Below are positions 24,803 to 33,378 of a stretch of DNA of 38,380 nt, piece by piece. This stretch comes from JBEIGE01 sp040382055. GTDB lineage: Bacteria > Pseudomonadota > Gammaproteobacteria > Burkholderiales > Burkholderiaceae_C. Position numbers and translations under genes: made by a program. How positions within the stretch are numbered: the first letter of the stretch is position 1; every line of letters begins with the position of its first letter. A model generated the notes under the pieces. It saw only the letters and a list, made by a program, of their open reading frames with translations, did not search any database and was not told the origin of the DNA. Location: the NCBI GenBank assembly GCA_040382055.1, contig JBEIGE010000027.1, positions 1-38,380 on the forward strand. Direction: 5' to 3'.

Positions 24803-26107
24803 TTATGGGGTTTTGCTGGCGTTACTTGCCGGGCGGTTTAAAAGCACCGCGCCAGCGGTTCTGTGGCTGGCCGTGTCCACCAGGATCAGTGCGCCCAAAA
24901 CCCGTGAATCTGCATGGCTGGCCATGGGCAATGGCGCCTTCAGACTCAACTTGACCACGCCGATGGCATTGGGCTCCAACTGATCCGCGGCTTCCAGGGC
25001 CAGGGTGTTGATGTTCATGCGGTGGATGATGCGTGACACCATGGCCTTGACCCAGCGGTGGCCTTGCAAGACCCAGTACACCCGCCCTACTACCAGCGGT
25101 TCATCATCCATCCAGGCTACCGTGGCTTCAATATCCCGGCTGGGGCTGTAGGCTTTCGGGGCCAACAGCCAGTCGCCACGGGAAACATCAACCTCACGGT
25201 CCAGCGTGATGCCTGCGCTGTGACCAGCCGTGACCACACCGGTCGAATTGACGTGGCGGACATGGTTGAGAACTTGCGAGACGATAGCCGTTTGACCGCT
25301 CGGGAAAATTTCAACCGCATCGCCCACTTGCACCTGGCCTGCCGCCAGACGTCCCCAGAAAATGCGCCGGCCCTGGTGGATGTCTGACGATGCTGAAAAC
25401 CGCTCTACCCATTGCACGGGAAAGGCAAAAGCCTGCGCCGTGTCTGCCGGTGTCACCGGCAAATGTTCCAGCAGGTCCAGCAGGGTGGGGCCGTCATAGC
25501 CGCACCAGCCCTGCGTTGGTGCCGCATCCACCACATTCCAGCCTTTGAGGGCGGAGAGGGGCACGATGGCTCTGATCTCAATGCCTGCTTCTGCGGCAAA
25601 TGCCTTCAGGGCGGTGCCGATGTGTTCAAAGGCCAAGGCTGGATCAGCCACGGCATCGAGCTTGTTGACGGCAAAAATAATGGACGGCACGCGCAGCAGT
25701 TTGAGCAGCAAGGCGTGCCGTCGCGTCTGTGCCAATAGGCTCAGCCCGGGTTGTTGCCAGTCCAGCTTGGTGGTGTCAATGAGCACCACGGCGGCATCGG
25801 CACTGGAGGCTGCAGTGACCATGTTGCGGGTGTACTGCTCATGGCCAGGGGCATCGCCAATGATGAATTTGCGTGTTTCCGTGTTGAAGTACCGGTAGGC
25901 CACATCAATGGTGATGCCCTGTTCCCGCTCGGCAGACAAGCCATCGGTCAGCAAGGCCAGGTCGGTCTCGCCTTGGCGCTGAACGCCCGCCAGGTGATCG
26001 AGCAGCACGGCCTTGCTGTCCACCAGCAGGCGGCCAATCAGCGTACTTTTGCCGTCATCCACGCTGCCGCAGGTGATGAAGCGCAGGGCGGTTTGCGTGT
26101 CAGTCAT
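24803..26107 (-). CDS. cysN: Sulfate adenylyltransferase subunit 1 (GTPase)
   Basis: With CysD converts sulfate and ATP to adenylyl sulfate (APS), driven by GTP hydrolysis. 434 aa; EF-Tu-like GTPase with G1 CGSVDDGKST near residues 13-22, G3 DAPGHEQY and G4 NKLD, followed by beta-barrel domains. No fused CysC APS kinase domain is present, as fits a route in which APS is reduced directly. The ATG overlaps the cysD stop (TAATG), so the two are coupled. Confidence 0.94.
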   Translation of the reverse strand: MTDTQTALRFITCGSVDDGKSTLIGRLLVDSKAVLLDHLAGVQRQGETDLALLTDGLSAEREQGITIDVAYRYFNTETRKFIIGDAPGHEQYTRNMVTAASSADAAVVLIDTTKLDWQQPGLSLLAQTRRHALLLKLLRVPSIIFAVNKLDAVADPALAFEHIGTALKAFAAEAGIEIRAIVPLSALKGWNVVDAAPTQGWCGYDGPTLLDLLEHLPVTPADTAQAFAFPVQWVERFSASSDIHQGRRIFWGRLAAGQVQVGDAVEIFPSGQTAIVSQVLNHVRHVNSTGVVTAGHSAGITLDREVDVSRGDWLLAPKAYSPSRDIEATVAWMDDEPLVVGRVYWVLQGHRWVKAMVSRIIHRMNINTLALEAADQLEPNAIGVVKLSLKAPLPMASHADSRVLGALILVDTASHRTAGAVLLNRPASNASKTP

Positions 26108-27069
26108 TAAAAGTAGCCATCCTTCTTGCGTTTTTCCATGGAGGCATCGGAGGTTTTGTCGTCCATGCGGGTGGCACCCCGCTCGCTTACCTCGGCTGCC
26201 AGCGTTTCAATCACGATGTCACTGGCTGTGGCGGCCAGGCTGGCGACAGGGCAGGTGCAGGTGATGTCGCCCACTGTGCGAAAACGCACATCCCTGGTGA
26301 CCACCGTCTCACCGTCTCGCGCAGGGGTCAGGGGTGTGATCGGCACCAGCAGGCCTTTGCGCTCGATCACCTCGCGGCGGTGGCTGTAGTAAATCGAGGG
26401 CAGGGCGATGGCTTCACGGTCGATGTATTGCCAGACATCCAGTTCGGTCCAGTTGCTGATCGGAAATACCCTGAAATGCTCGCCGGGTTGCAGGCGGGTA
26501 TTGAACAGTGTCCACAGCTCGGGGCGCTGGTCCTTGGGCTGCCATTGGCCAAAGTTGTCCCGGTGGCTGAAAATGCGCTCCTTGGCACGGGCTTTTTCTT
26601 CGTCGCGACGAGCGCCGCCAATCAGCGCGTCAAAGCGGAACTCTTCAATGGCTTCGAGCAAGGTCACCGATTGATGCACATTGCGGCTCTCAAGCGGATG
26701 CGCCAGACGCACCGTGCCGCGCTTCATGGAGTTTTCGACCTGGCGAACGATCAGTTCAGCGCCCAACTGCTGCGCCCGGAAATCCCGGAACGCGGTCACC
26801 TCGGGGAAATTGTGACCAGTATCTATCATGAGCAGTGGGTAGGGAATTCGCCCGCCACTGCGGGAATCAATGAACGCCTTTTCCGCACACCGCAGCAGAA
26901 CCAGCGAATCCTTGCCGCCGGAGAACAGCAGGGCAGGGCGCTCAAACGCGGCGGCGACTTCACGCAAAATAAAGATGGTTTCTTCTTCCAGCGCGCCCAG
27001 ATGCGCGTTGCTCAACTGTGCGCTGACGCTCCCGGCTTGGAGAATCTCGGCCTGACTACGGGCGTTCAC
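26107..27069 (-). CDS. cysD: Sulfate adenylyltransferase subunit 2
   Basis: Catalytic ATP-sulfurylase subunit (320 aa) of the PP-loop family. LLFSGGKDSLVLLR holds the SGGKDS loop, followed by DTGHNFPEV and GGARRDEEKARAKERIFS, all CysD hallmarks. An open frame begins at 27129 inside cysH, but a GTG at 27069 forms a GTGA overlap with the cysH stop and gives the usual length, so I chose it. The last residues, KRKKDGYF, are the family C-terminus. Confidence 0.93.
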   Translation of the reverse strand: MNARSQAEILQAGSVSAQLSNAHLGALEEETIFILREVAAAFERPALLFSGGKDSLVLLRCAEKAFIDSRSGGRIPYPLLMIDTGHNFPEVTAFRDFRAQQLGAELIVRQVENSMKRGTVRLAHPLESRNVHQSVTLLEAIEEFRFDALIGGARRDEEKARAKERIFSHRDNFGQWQPKDQRPELWTLFNTRLQPGEHFRVFPISNWTELDVWQYIDREAIALPSIYYSHRREVIERKGLLVPITPLTPARDGETVVTRDVRFRTVGDITCTCPVASLAATASDIVIETLAAEVSERGATRMDDKTSDASMEKRKKDGYF

Positions 27070-27899
27070 AGGGCAACTCCTGGCGCCGCCGTGAGAGTGC
27101 TGGCCGGATTTTTGACATGCAGGCCGCACTCTTTGGCGGCTCCACCTTCCTGTTCAGACTCCCACCACCAGCGACCGGCCCGGAAATCTTCGCCAAGACT
27201 GATGGCCCGGGTACAGGGTTGGCAACCAATGCTGGGGAAAAATTCATCGTGTAGCGGGTTGTAAGCCACCTGGTTCACATCGATGTAATGCCAGACATCA
27301 CCCCAGGTCCAATCGGCCAGCGGGTTGACCTTGAGCCGATTTGGATCTGAGTTGTCCAGCAGCGTAACCTCGGCACGCGCACCGGATTGTTCGCGCCGCA
27401 GCCCGGTAATCCAGGCGGTTTTGCCGCTTAAAGCCCGCTCCAAGGGTTCAAGCTTGCGAATCTGGCAACAGGCTTTGCGCAAAGCGATGCTTTTGTACAT
27501 GGCATCTTTTCCCTCGCGTGCCACAAATGCAATCACAGCCTCAGGGACCGGCTTGTAAACCGCTACCGGCGCGCGGGATGTTTGTTGCAAGGTTTGCAGC
27601 AGATGCAGCGTTTGCTCATGCAGCATGCCGGTTTCCAGCACAAAAATGTCAATGTCGAGTTGCAGGGCGTTGATGAGGTGGGAGATCACCATGTCTTCTG
27701 CCCCCAGGCTGGAGGCCTGGGTGATGGTGGTGTGTCCCGAGGTTGGCGGATGATCCAGCGCCAGCTGAATCAACACGTCACGGGTTTGCGCCAATTTGCT
27801 TGCAAAGTCCTGGCTCGCACGGGCATTGAGCGCAATGGCGGGTGCTTGGTTGACGGGTGCGCGGTTGATGGGTGCGGTGACCGTAGGCATGTGGATCAC
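27066..27899 (-). CDS. cysH: APS-type (phospho)adenylyl-sulfate reductase
   Basis: Reduces APS to sulfite using thioredoxin. 277 aa, PP-loop family. Cys pairs C144-C145 and C226-x2-C229 are the ligands of the [4Fe-4S] cluster of APS reductases, and C258 in KECGLH is the catalytic cysteine. The enzyme should thus use APS directly, in line with the absence of cysC here. GTG start overlaps the DUF934 stop by 4 nt (GTGA); a later ATG four codons in is an alternative. The proline-rich N-terminal 25 residues are atypical. Confidence 0.94.
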   Translation of the reverse strand: MIHMPTVTAPINRAPVNQAPAIALNARASQDFASKLAQTRDVLIQLALDHPPTSGHTTITQASSLGAEDMVISHLINALQLDIDIFVLETGMLHEQTLHLLQTLQQTSRAPVAVYKPVPEAVIAFVAREGKDAMYKSIALRKACCQIRKLEPLERALSGKTAWITGLRREQSGARAEVTLLDNSDPNRLKVNPLADWTWGDVWHYIDVNQVAYNPLHDEFFPSIGCQPCTRAISLGEDFRAGRWWWESEQEGGAAKECGLHVKNPASTLTAAPGVAL

Positions 27900-28270
27900 G
27901 CTGAAAAGTGGGGCAAGGTACGTACCGCATCACCCTGGTAGAAGTCACCAAAACGCGCCAGCTGCTTCCTGGCAGAGTCCGGATCCTGGTCGCTGCGCAG
28001 CACCGCGACATCAAAACCGCTGCGCTGCATCTGCAACAACTGGTCCACCAGTACATCGCCGGTGGCCCGAATTTCGCCTTTGAAGCCAAGTCTGCGGCGC
28101 AACAAAAAAGCCTGGCTGTAGGCGCGGCCATCGGTGAACTTGGGGAAGTTCAGGGCGATGGCATCCACACCGGTGAAAGACACCTTTCGGGGGTCCTGGT
28201 CGTTGGCAAGTTCAAGAACGTTTTTCGAACTTTCCCCTTTGGGGGCTTCACTGTTAGCTATTATTTTCAT
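27896..28270 (-). CDS. DUF934 protein of the sulfite-reduction operon
   Basis: Small protein (124 aa) of family DUF934, encoded almost always next to cysI/cysH in proteobacteria and presumed to help sulfite reduction. The conserved core is PKFTDGRAYSQAFLLRRRLGFKGEIRATGDVLVDQL with later GFDVAVLR. The ATG at 28270 gives MKIIANSEAP; a longer frame runs into cysI and is not credible. It lies 19 bp after cysI and overlaps cysH. The DNA around its start resembles the left part of the repeat at 5195, so the N-terminus may derive from a repeat. Confidence 0.85.
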   Translation of the reverse strand: MKIIANSEAPKGESSKNVLELANDQDPRKVSFTGVDAIALNFPKFTDGRAYSQAFLLRRRLGFKGEIRATGDVLVDQLLQMQRSGFDVAVLRSDQDPDSARKQLARFGDFYQGDAVRTLPHFSA

Positions 28271-28289
28271 AGTAATCGGGATGGGGATA

Positions 28290-30140
28290 TCAGTAGTCTT
28301 GATCCGCAGTGACGCGCTGGGCAGGGTGCCGCACGGCGTTGGCGGCCACCTTGAAGGGCTCCAAACCGACACGCTGCAGGGTGTCAATCAGGGTTTCGCT
28401 TTTGAGGGTTCCCGTTTTACCGTCTGCGGCGACTGGCTTTCTGGTGAGCCGGTAAGACTGGAGGATGGCTTCGATCACATCGGGTACTTCACCGGCTGAA
28501 AAAGACGGACCAATCACCTTGCCGGGCACGGGTTCACCACTGAGCGCCGAACCGTCCGAACCCCCCAGCGTGATCTGGTACCACTCCCGGCCGTCCTTGT
28601 CCACGCCCAGAATCCCGATATGGCCGCTGTGGTGGTGTCCACACGAGTTGATACAGCCGCTGATGTGCAGGTCAATCTCACCCAGGTCATGCAGTTCATC
28701 CAGGTCCTGATAGCGCTGGGTAATGGCCTCGGCTATCGGAATGGAGCGGGCATTGGCCAAGGCGCAGAAATCGCCACCGGGGCAGGCAATCATGTCCGTC
28801 AGTAGCCGGATGTTGGGCTTGGCCATGCCGGCCTTGCGCGCTGAGCGCCACAGTTCGGGCAACTGGTCACAACGCACCCAAGGCAGCAGCAGGTTTTGGT
28901 CATGGGTGACACGCACCTCACCGGCACTGAACTCATCGGCCAGTTGGGCTGCCAAATCCAGTTGCGCTGCCGTGGCATCACCCGGTGCCTGGCCCAGACG
29001 TTTAAATGACAGTGTGACCGCGCGCAAGTCCGGATTGCTGTGCGGGGCTACGTTTTGCTGCAGCCAGCGGCCAAATTCCACATCATCCTCAGCGGCTGCC
29101 CGCAGGATATGGGCGATTTTTTGCTCTGCGCCCAAGCGGTCGCAAGACAGGGCCGGCGGCACAAAAGACGCACTGACCCGGTCCAGCTCGGCCTGGGTAA
29201 TGGTGTGGGGAGCACCGTCGGTGTTGCAAATCGCCTGGTATTCGGCTTCTACCTCATCAATGTACTTTTGCCCTTCGGCCTTGACCAGGATCTTGATGCG
29301 CGCCTTGTACATGTTGTCGCGGCGGCCCCAGCGGTTGTAAACCCGGATGACGGCTTCCAGGTAATTGAGGATCTGGTGCCAGGGTAAAAACGCCCGGATT
29401 TCAGACGCAATGATCGGTGTGCGACCCATGCCGCCCCCCACCAGCACCCGAAAACCAAGGGTTCCAGCTTTAACGCCGTGAACTGCCTCCCCGGCGCTGC
29501 GAATCAGGTGCAGCCCCACGTCGTGCCAAGCAGTAGCGGCACGGTCTTCCCGCGCGCCTGTGATCGCAATCTTGAATTTGCGCGGCAAAAAGGCAAATTC
29601 CGGGTGCAAGGTGCTCCATTGACGCATGATTTCTGCAAACGGACGCGGGTCGGCCACTTCATCGGCTGCAATACCGGCGCGCTCGTCGCTGGTGATGTTC
29701 CGGATGCAATTGCCGCTGGTCTGGATGCCATGCATGTCCACGCTGGCCAACAAATCCATGACATCTGCACTTTTTTCGAGCGCAATCCAGTTGAACTGCA
29801 CGTTCTGCCGCGTGGTGAAGTGGGCGTAACCTGTGGGGAGCGGGCCAGAGCCGAGTTTGCCTTGGGCATCTTGCGCCGCATGGAGCACATCCGCCGCGGG
29901 CTGGTCGTAATCGCGGGCAATGGTGGCCAGCACCCGCAGTTGCGCACTGGACAACTCGCCATAGGGCACGGCCACCCGCAGCATCGGGGCATGGCGCTGG
30001 ATGTACCAGCCATTTTGCAGGCGAAGGGGCCGGAACTCATCATCGCCCAAATGTCCAGCAAGGTTACGGAGAAGCTGGTCACGGTATTGGCTTGCGCGCT
30101 GGCGCACAAACTGACGATCAAAGTCTGTGTATTTGTACAT
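28290..30140 (-). CDS. cysI: Sulfite reductase hemoprotein (nitrite/sulfite reductase family)
   Basis: Reduces sulfite to sulfide at a siroheme coupled to a [4Fe-4S] cluster. 616 aa. Cluster ligands are C453-x5-C459 (CPGGDFC) and C496-x3-C500 (CINSC), in the standard spacing. TSGNCIRNIT and GGGMGRTP belong to the siroheme- and substrate-binding regions. I chose the ATG at 30140 (MYKYTDFDRQF) over an in-frame TTG at 30164. No CysJ flavoprotein is encoded here, so electrons probably come from the FdxA/FNR pair at the end of the same gene string. First gene of the cluster. Confidence 0.92.
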   Translation of the reverse strand: MYKYTDFDRQFVRQRASQYRDQLLRNLAGHLGDDEFRPLRLQNGWYIQRHAPMLRVAVPYGELSSAQLRVLATIARDYDQPAADVLHAAQDAQGKLGSGPLPTGYAHFTTRQNVQFNWIALEKSADVMDLLASVDMHGIQTSGNCIRNITSDERAGIAADEVADPRPFAEIMRQWSTLHPEFAFLPRKFKIAITGAREDRAATAWHDVGLHLIRSAGEAVHGVKAGTLGFRVLVGGGMGRTPIIASEIRAFLPWHQILNYLEAVIRVYNRWGRRDNMYKARIKILVKAEGQKYIDEVEAEYQAICNTDGAPHTITQAELDRVSASFVPPALSCDRLGAEQKIAHILRAAAEDDVEFGRWLQQNVAPHSNPDLRAVTLSFKRLGQAPGDATAAQLDLAAQLADEFSAGEVRVTHDQNLLLPWVRCDQLPELWRSARKAGMAKPNIRLLTDMIACPGGDFCALANARSIPIAEAITQRYQDLDELHDLGEIDLHISGCINSCGHHHSGHIGILGVDKDGREWYQITLGGSDGSALSGEPVPGKVIGPSFSAGEVPDVIEAILQSYRLTRKPVAADGKTGTLKSETLIDTLQRVGLEPFKVAANAVRHPAQRVTADQDY

Positions 30141-30195
30141 GCGGGGACTGTAGATGCACCGCAACGGTTTCCAAACTACATTTTTCTGCTTTTCT

Positions 30196-30214
30196 TATAT
30201 GCCGAGTGCATATA
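30196..30214. promoter_or_regulatory. Palindrome upstream of cysI (CysB-type operator candidate)
   Basis: TATATGC and GCATATA form a perfect 7-bp inverted repeat around 5 bp, 56 bp before the cysI ATG. The AT-rich TATA-type half-sites suit a LysR-family regulator such as CysB, the usual activator of sulfate assimilation. The binding protein is inferred. Confidence 0.45.
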
Positions 30215-30297
30215 GGAAGAGGCATCAATCATGGGAAGCACTCGCCATTAACTCCAGCAGCCCCCAGGACAGACAACGAGCCGAACCGAGAAACGAC

Positions 30298-32046
30298 TCA
30301 TGCGCCCGGTCTTCGCAGGGGACTCAGGCTGCGTGCCAGTCGAGCCTCGACCGGCAAAGGCTCGCCGGCCAGTTGGGCCGCCAGCAGCTCAGCGCACAGG
30401 GGGGCGAAGGTCAACCCCCGTGAGCCCATGGCTGAACAGATCCACAGGCTGCCATGGTCCAGTGGGCCGACCACCGGCAAGCGGTCGGCGGTGACACAAC
30501 GTGTTCCGGACCAGGCACTTACCCTGCCTTGTACAAACTGCTGATCCAGGCTGGAATACTTGAACTCATCCGGGCTCAGCAGCGTTTTGAGTCTGTCGCG
30601 GTTGTGCGCGTGGTGCGTGCTCTGAGGTTCAGGCACCGTATCAAGACTTTCATAAGTGGCACCCAGATACCAGGCTTGACCATTGTGCCCACCTTGACCA
30701 GGAGCATCTGTGTCCCTAGGTGTATCGATGGGAATGCCCGGGATCAGGCTGCCCGAGCCGTTGACCGGATGGGGCGGTAAATACGCGCCATCCTGGGGCT
30801 GGTGCAGGCCCCAGGACACCTGACCGCGCATGCCATAAAGCCGGGCGAGCGCTTGCCCTGGGAGCTTGCCCAACAATTCAACCGTGCCCAGGGCCGTTGC
30901 CAGAATGACCGGGCCTGAAGAACCCGGGGTTTCGCCTTGATCGGTCAACAACTGCCAGGTGCCCTGATGGGCTTGTAGTGCAGATACCCTGATACCGCCA
31001 CAAAAACGGATGCCCGGATGATCCAACAAGGCGTTTACCAAGCGCTGCGGCTTGATCCATGCGGCATCACCATGCCAGAGGTTTTGCACACGGTCCATGA
31101 CACCGCTAGCTTGCCAGTCACCGGTATGAGGCAGCAACCGCTCGCACAGCGCCAGCGTCATGCGCAGGCCAGCGCGGGACAAGCGCGAACGGGGGCTGTC
31201 ATCGCGCGACTGGTGGGCCAGCGCCAGGCCCACCGGCAAGCTGGACGCGCCACTTGCGGGTTGGTCGGCGGCGTCCAGCACCTGCACCTGCCAGCCCCGC
31301 TTGGCAAGGGCATGCGCCACCGCCGCACCGGCCAGACCGGCGCCCACGACGGTACAGGAACCGGGTTGATAGACCGTGCTGACCGGATGGCGGGAGTGCA
31401 TGAGCACCCATCCCGGGTTGTACTGGCCCCGCGTGATGTCGCCGGATGATTCAGCCGCCAGATCGTCCTGCAGATGACTTGCCACACTTCCTTGATTCGC
31501 AAGTCTGTGCCTGGGTTGTTCCAGTTCAAAACCACATTCCCGCAAAGTGGTGCGGTGCACTTCAGTGACCCCAGTGCCAGAAAAAAGGGTGTGTCTGCGG
31601 CAACAACGGGCCAGCGCCTTGAAGGTCCAGCGGTCCCAATTGATCTGGGGTGTGCAGAGCACCGCGTCCGCCTTGAACTGCATGGCATTGAGCTGTTCAA
31701 GCACAGGCCTGACACACAGGGTCAGCAAAACCAGCCCCTGGCCCGCCGGGTGCGCCAACTCCAATCGCTGAAAACCAGGCTGCAGTTGGCGTGTGAATGG
31801 CGCTAATTGATCACGCAGCGGCTGTAATTGTGGGTCTGGCGGTTCTTTAACCCCGGCCTTCACAAACGGGTCGGGCGTTGGTTGAGGGTCAGGCGCTACG
31901 CTCAAAATCCCCACGTAATGCAGCATGCGGGGCCGATCTGGGTCTTGTTGCCAGGCCAGGCAGGTTTGCAAGAATGACCCGCCCTGGGCAAAGTCAGTGT
32001 CCAGGATGCGCCAGCTGGACTGGCCTTGCCAGGCCGGTGTGGGCAC
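30298..32046 (-). CDS. mnmC: MnmC-like tRNA-modification oxidoreductase with decayed methyltransferase domain
   Basis: MnmC normally has an N-terminal methyltransferase and a C-terminal FAD oxidase that finish mnm5s2U at the tRNA wobble position. Here (582 aa, GTG start) the oxidase half is complete: CTVVGAGLAGAAVAHALAKR (about 231-250), SGASSLPVGLALAH, and SAMGSRGLTFAPL near the end. The methyltransferase half lacks the usual first 50 residues or so. The SAM loop, in other MnmC proteins like ETGFGLGLNF, reads DTDFAQGGSF here, and the DGF catalytic region is replaced by CTPQINWDRW. It likely works only as the oxidase. It lies 5 bp after yggX, same strand. Confidence 0.85.
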   Translation of the reverse strand: MPTPAWQGQSSWRILDTDFAQGGSFLQTCLAWQQDPDRPRMLHYVGILSVAPDPQPTPDPFVKAGVKEPPDPQLQPLRDQLAPFTRQLQPGFQRLELAHPAGQGLVLLTLCVRPVLEQLNAMQFKADAVLCTPQINWDRWTFKALARCCRRHTLFSGTGVTEVHRTTLRECGFELEQPRHRLANQGSVASHLQDDLAAESSGDITRGQYNPGWVLMHSRHPVSTVYQPGSCTVVGAGLAGAAVAHALAKRGWQVQVLDAADQPASGASSLPVGLALAHQSRDDSPRSRLSRAGLRMTLALCERLLPHTGDWQASGVMDRVQNLWHGDAAWIKPQRLVNALLDHPGIRFCGGIRVSALQAHQGTWQLLTDQGETPGSSGPVILATALGTVELLGKLPGQALARLYGMRGQVSWGLHQPQDGAYLPPHPVNGSGSLIPGIPIDTPRDTDAPGQGGHNGQAWYLGATYESLDTVPEPQSTHHAHNRDRLKTLLSPDEFKYSSLDQQFVQGRVSAWSGTRCVTADRLPVVGPLDHGSLWICSAMGSRGLTFAPLCAELLAAQLAGEPLPVEARLARSLSPLRRPGA

Positions 32047-32051
32047 TGTCT

Positions 32052-32324
32052 TCAGGCGCTGGGCGGCACGTAGCCCTGGGCGGCATCGGCCCCGTCACCA
32101 AAAAAGTGGTTTTCCATCTGACGTGCCAGGTACTGGCGGGAGCGGGCATCGGCCAGGTTCAGGCGGTTTTCATTGACCAACATGGTCTGGTGTTTGAGCC
32201 AGGCCGCCCAGGCCTCTTTGCTGACACTTTCCCAAATACGTTTGCCCAGTTCACCTGGGTAAGGCGCAAAATCCATGCCTTCAGCCTCTTTGCCCAGTTT
32301 GATGCAGTTCACCATGCGTGCCAT
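32052..32324 (-). CDS. yggX: Fe(2+)-trafficking / oxidative damage protection protein
   Basis: YggX family protein (90 aa) that protects iron-sulfur enzymes from oxidation. MARMVNCIKLGKEAEG holds the conserved Cys (C7), followed by DFAPYPGELGKRIWESVSKE and KHQTMLVNENRLN, nearly diagnostic. The frame extends upstream, but the ATG at 32324 matches the family length. Divergent from the ABC transporter genes; iron-sulfur protection fits with the many Fe-S enzymes encoded nearby, though no regulation is visible. Confidence 0.95.
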   Translation of the reverse strand: MARMVNCIKLGKEAEGMDFAPYPGELGKRIWESVSKEAWAAWLKHQTMLVNENRLNLADARSRQYLARQMENHFFGDGADAAQGYVPPSA

Positions 32325-32444
32325 ATTCAGCCCTTTTCTTGAGAAGGTCGTGACTTTAGCAAGCTTTTGAAAGGTCGACCCACTGAGCGGATGAATCGCC
32401 CATGGTCTAATTAATTTCAAACCCATCATTTTCGAGAATCTTCC

Positions 32445-33329
32445 ATGCAAATCTCCAAGCGCTCTACCCTGTCCCGTTTGCTCATCAGCACAGCCGCCAT
32501 GGCAGGCCTGGCTGTTACGCTTTCAGCCCAGGCCCAACCCACGCCGCAAGTCCTGCGCGTCACCACGATCCCTGAGGAAGCCGCACCTGAGCAAATCCGC
32601 AAGTTCACCCCCATCGTGGCCTACCTTGAGAAAAAACTCGGCATGAAAGTTGAGTTCACCCCGGTAACCGACTACCCTGCCGCCGTTGAGGCCATGGTGG
32701 GCAAAAAAGTCGATCTGGTCTGGTTTGGCGGTTTTACCTTTGTTCAGGCCCGCATCCGTTCGGGTAACACGGTGATCCCTATAGTCCAGCGCGTGGAATA
32801 TACGCGTTTTCAGTCGGTTTTTATTGCAAAAACCGACTCTGGCATCAAGACGCTCAATGATCTCAAAGGCAAACAGGTGTCTTTCGGCTCCCAATCCTCG
32901 ACCTCGGGCCATTTGATGCCTCGCAGCTTTTTGCTGGCCGCCAAGCTGGAGCCTGAAAAAGACTTCCGCCGTGTGGCTTACTCTGGCGCGCACGATGCCA
33001 CCATTGCCTCCGTGGCCAGTGGCAAGGTCGATGCAGCTGCGCTGGACATGACGGTGTGGAGCAAGTTTGTCACCGAGAACAAGGTCAACACCAAAGAGGT
33101 CGATGTGTTCTACACCACCCCCACGTTCTTCAATTACAACTGGGCAGTCCATGCCGACATGCCGGTGGCTTTGCGTGAACGCATTCAGAAAGCCCTGACC
33201 GATCTGGACCCAGCCACCCCGGAAGGTAAAGAAATTCTGTCCCTGAACCGCGCCACCCGCTACATTCCGACCAAGGCTGAAAACTACCAGGGCATTGAAG
33301 CTGCTGCACGCAGCGCTGGCTTGCTCTAA
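32445..33329 (+). CDS. PhnD-like (putative selenate) ABC transporter binding protein
   Basis: Periplasmic receptor of the phosphonate-binding (PhnD) family, 294 aa. A signal peptide, with core LISTAAMAGLAVTLSAQA, is probably cut around residue 31. VTDYPAAVEAMVGKKVDLVWFGGFT, KGKQVSFGSQSSTSGHLMPR and VASGKVDAAALD are family blocks. I associate this subgroup with the annotation putative selenate transporter, from memory. It heads a four-gene operon of receptor, ATPase and two permeases. Selenate, phosphonate or phosphite remain possible ligands. Confidence 0.85.
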   Translation: MQISKRSTLSRLLISTAAMAGLAVTLSAQAQPTPQVLRVTTIPEEAAPEQIRKFTPIVAYLEKKLGMKVEFTPVTDYPAAVEAMVGKKVDLVWFGGFTFVQARIRSGNTVIPIVQRVEYTRFQSVFIAKTDSGIKTLNDLKGKQVSFGSQSSTSGHLMPRSFLLAAKLEPEKDFRRVAYSGAHDATIASVASGKVDAAALDMTVWSKFVTENKVNTKEVDVFYTTPTFFNYNWAVHADMPVALRERIQKALTDLDPATPEGKEILSLNRATRYIPTKAENYQGIEAAARSAGLL

Positions 33330-33378
33330 AGCCGGGATATTCCCAAAAAAAGCTTAGACCGGGCTTTCCAGTTCTTTC

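Noticed and set aside
26380..27264. Long plus-strand reading frame across cysD/cysH
   Set aside because: Antisense shadow of two unmistakable sulfate-assimilation genes.
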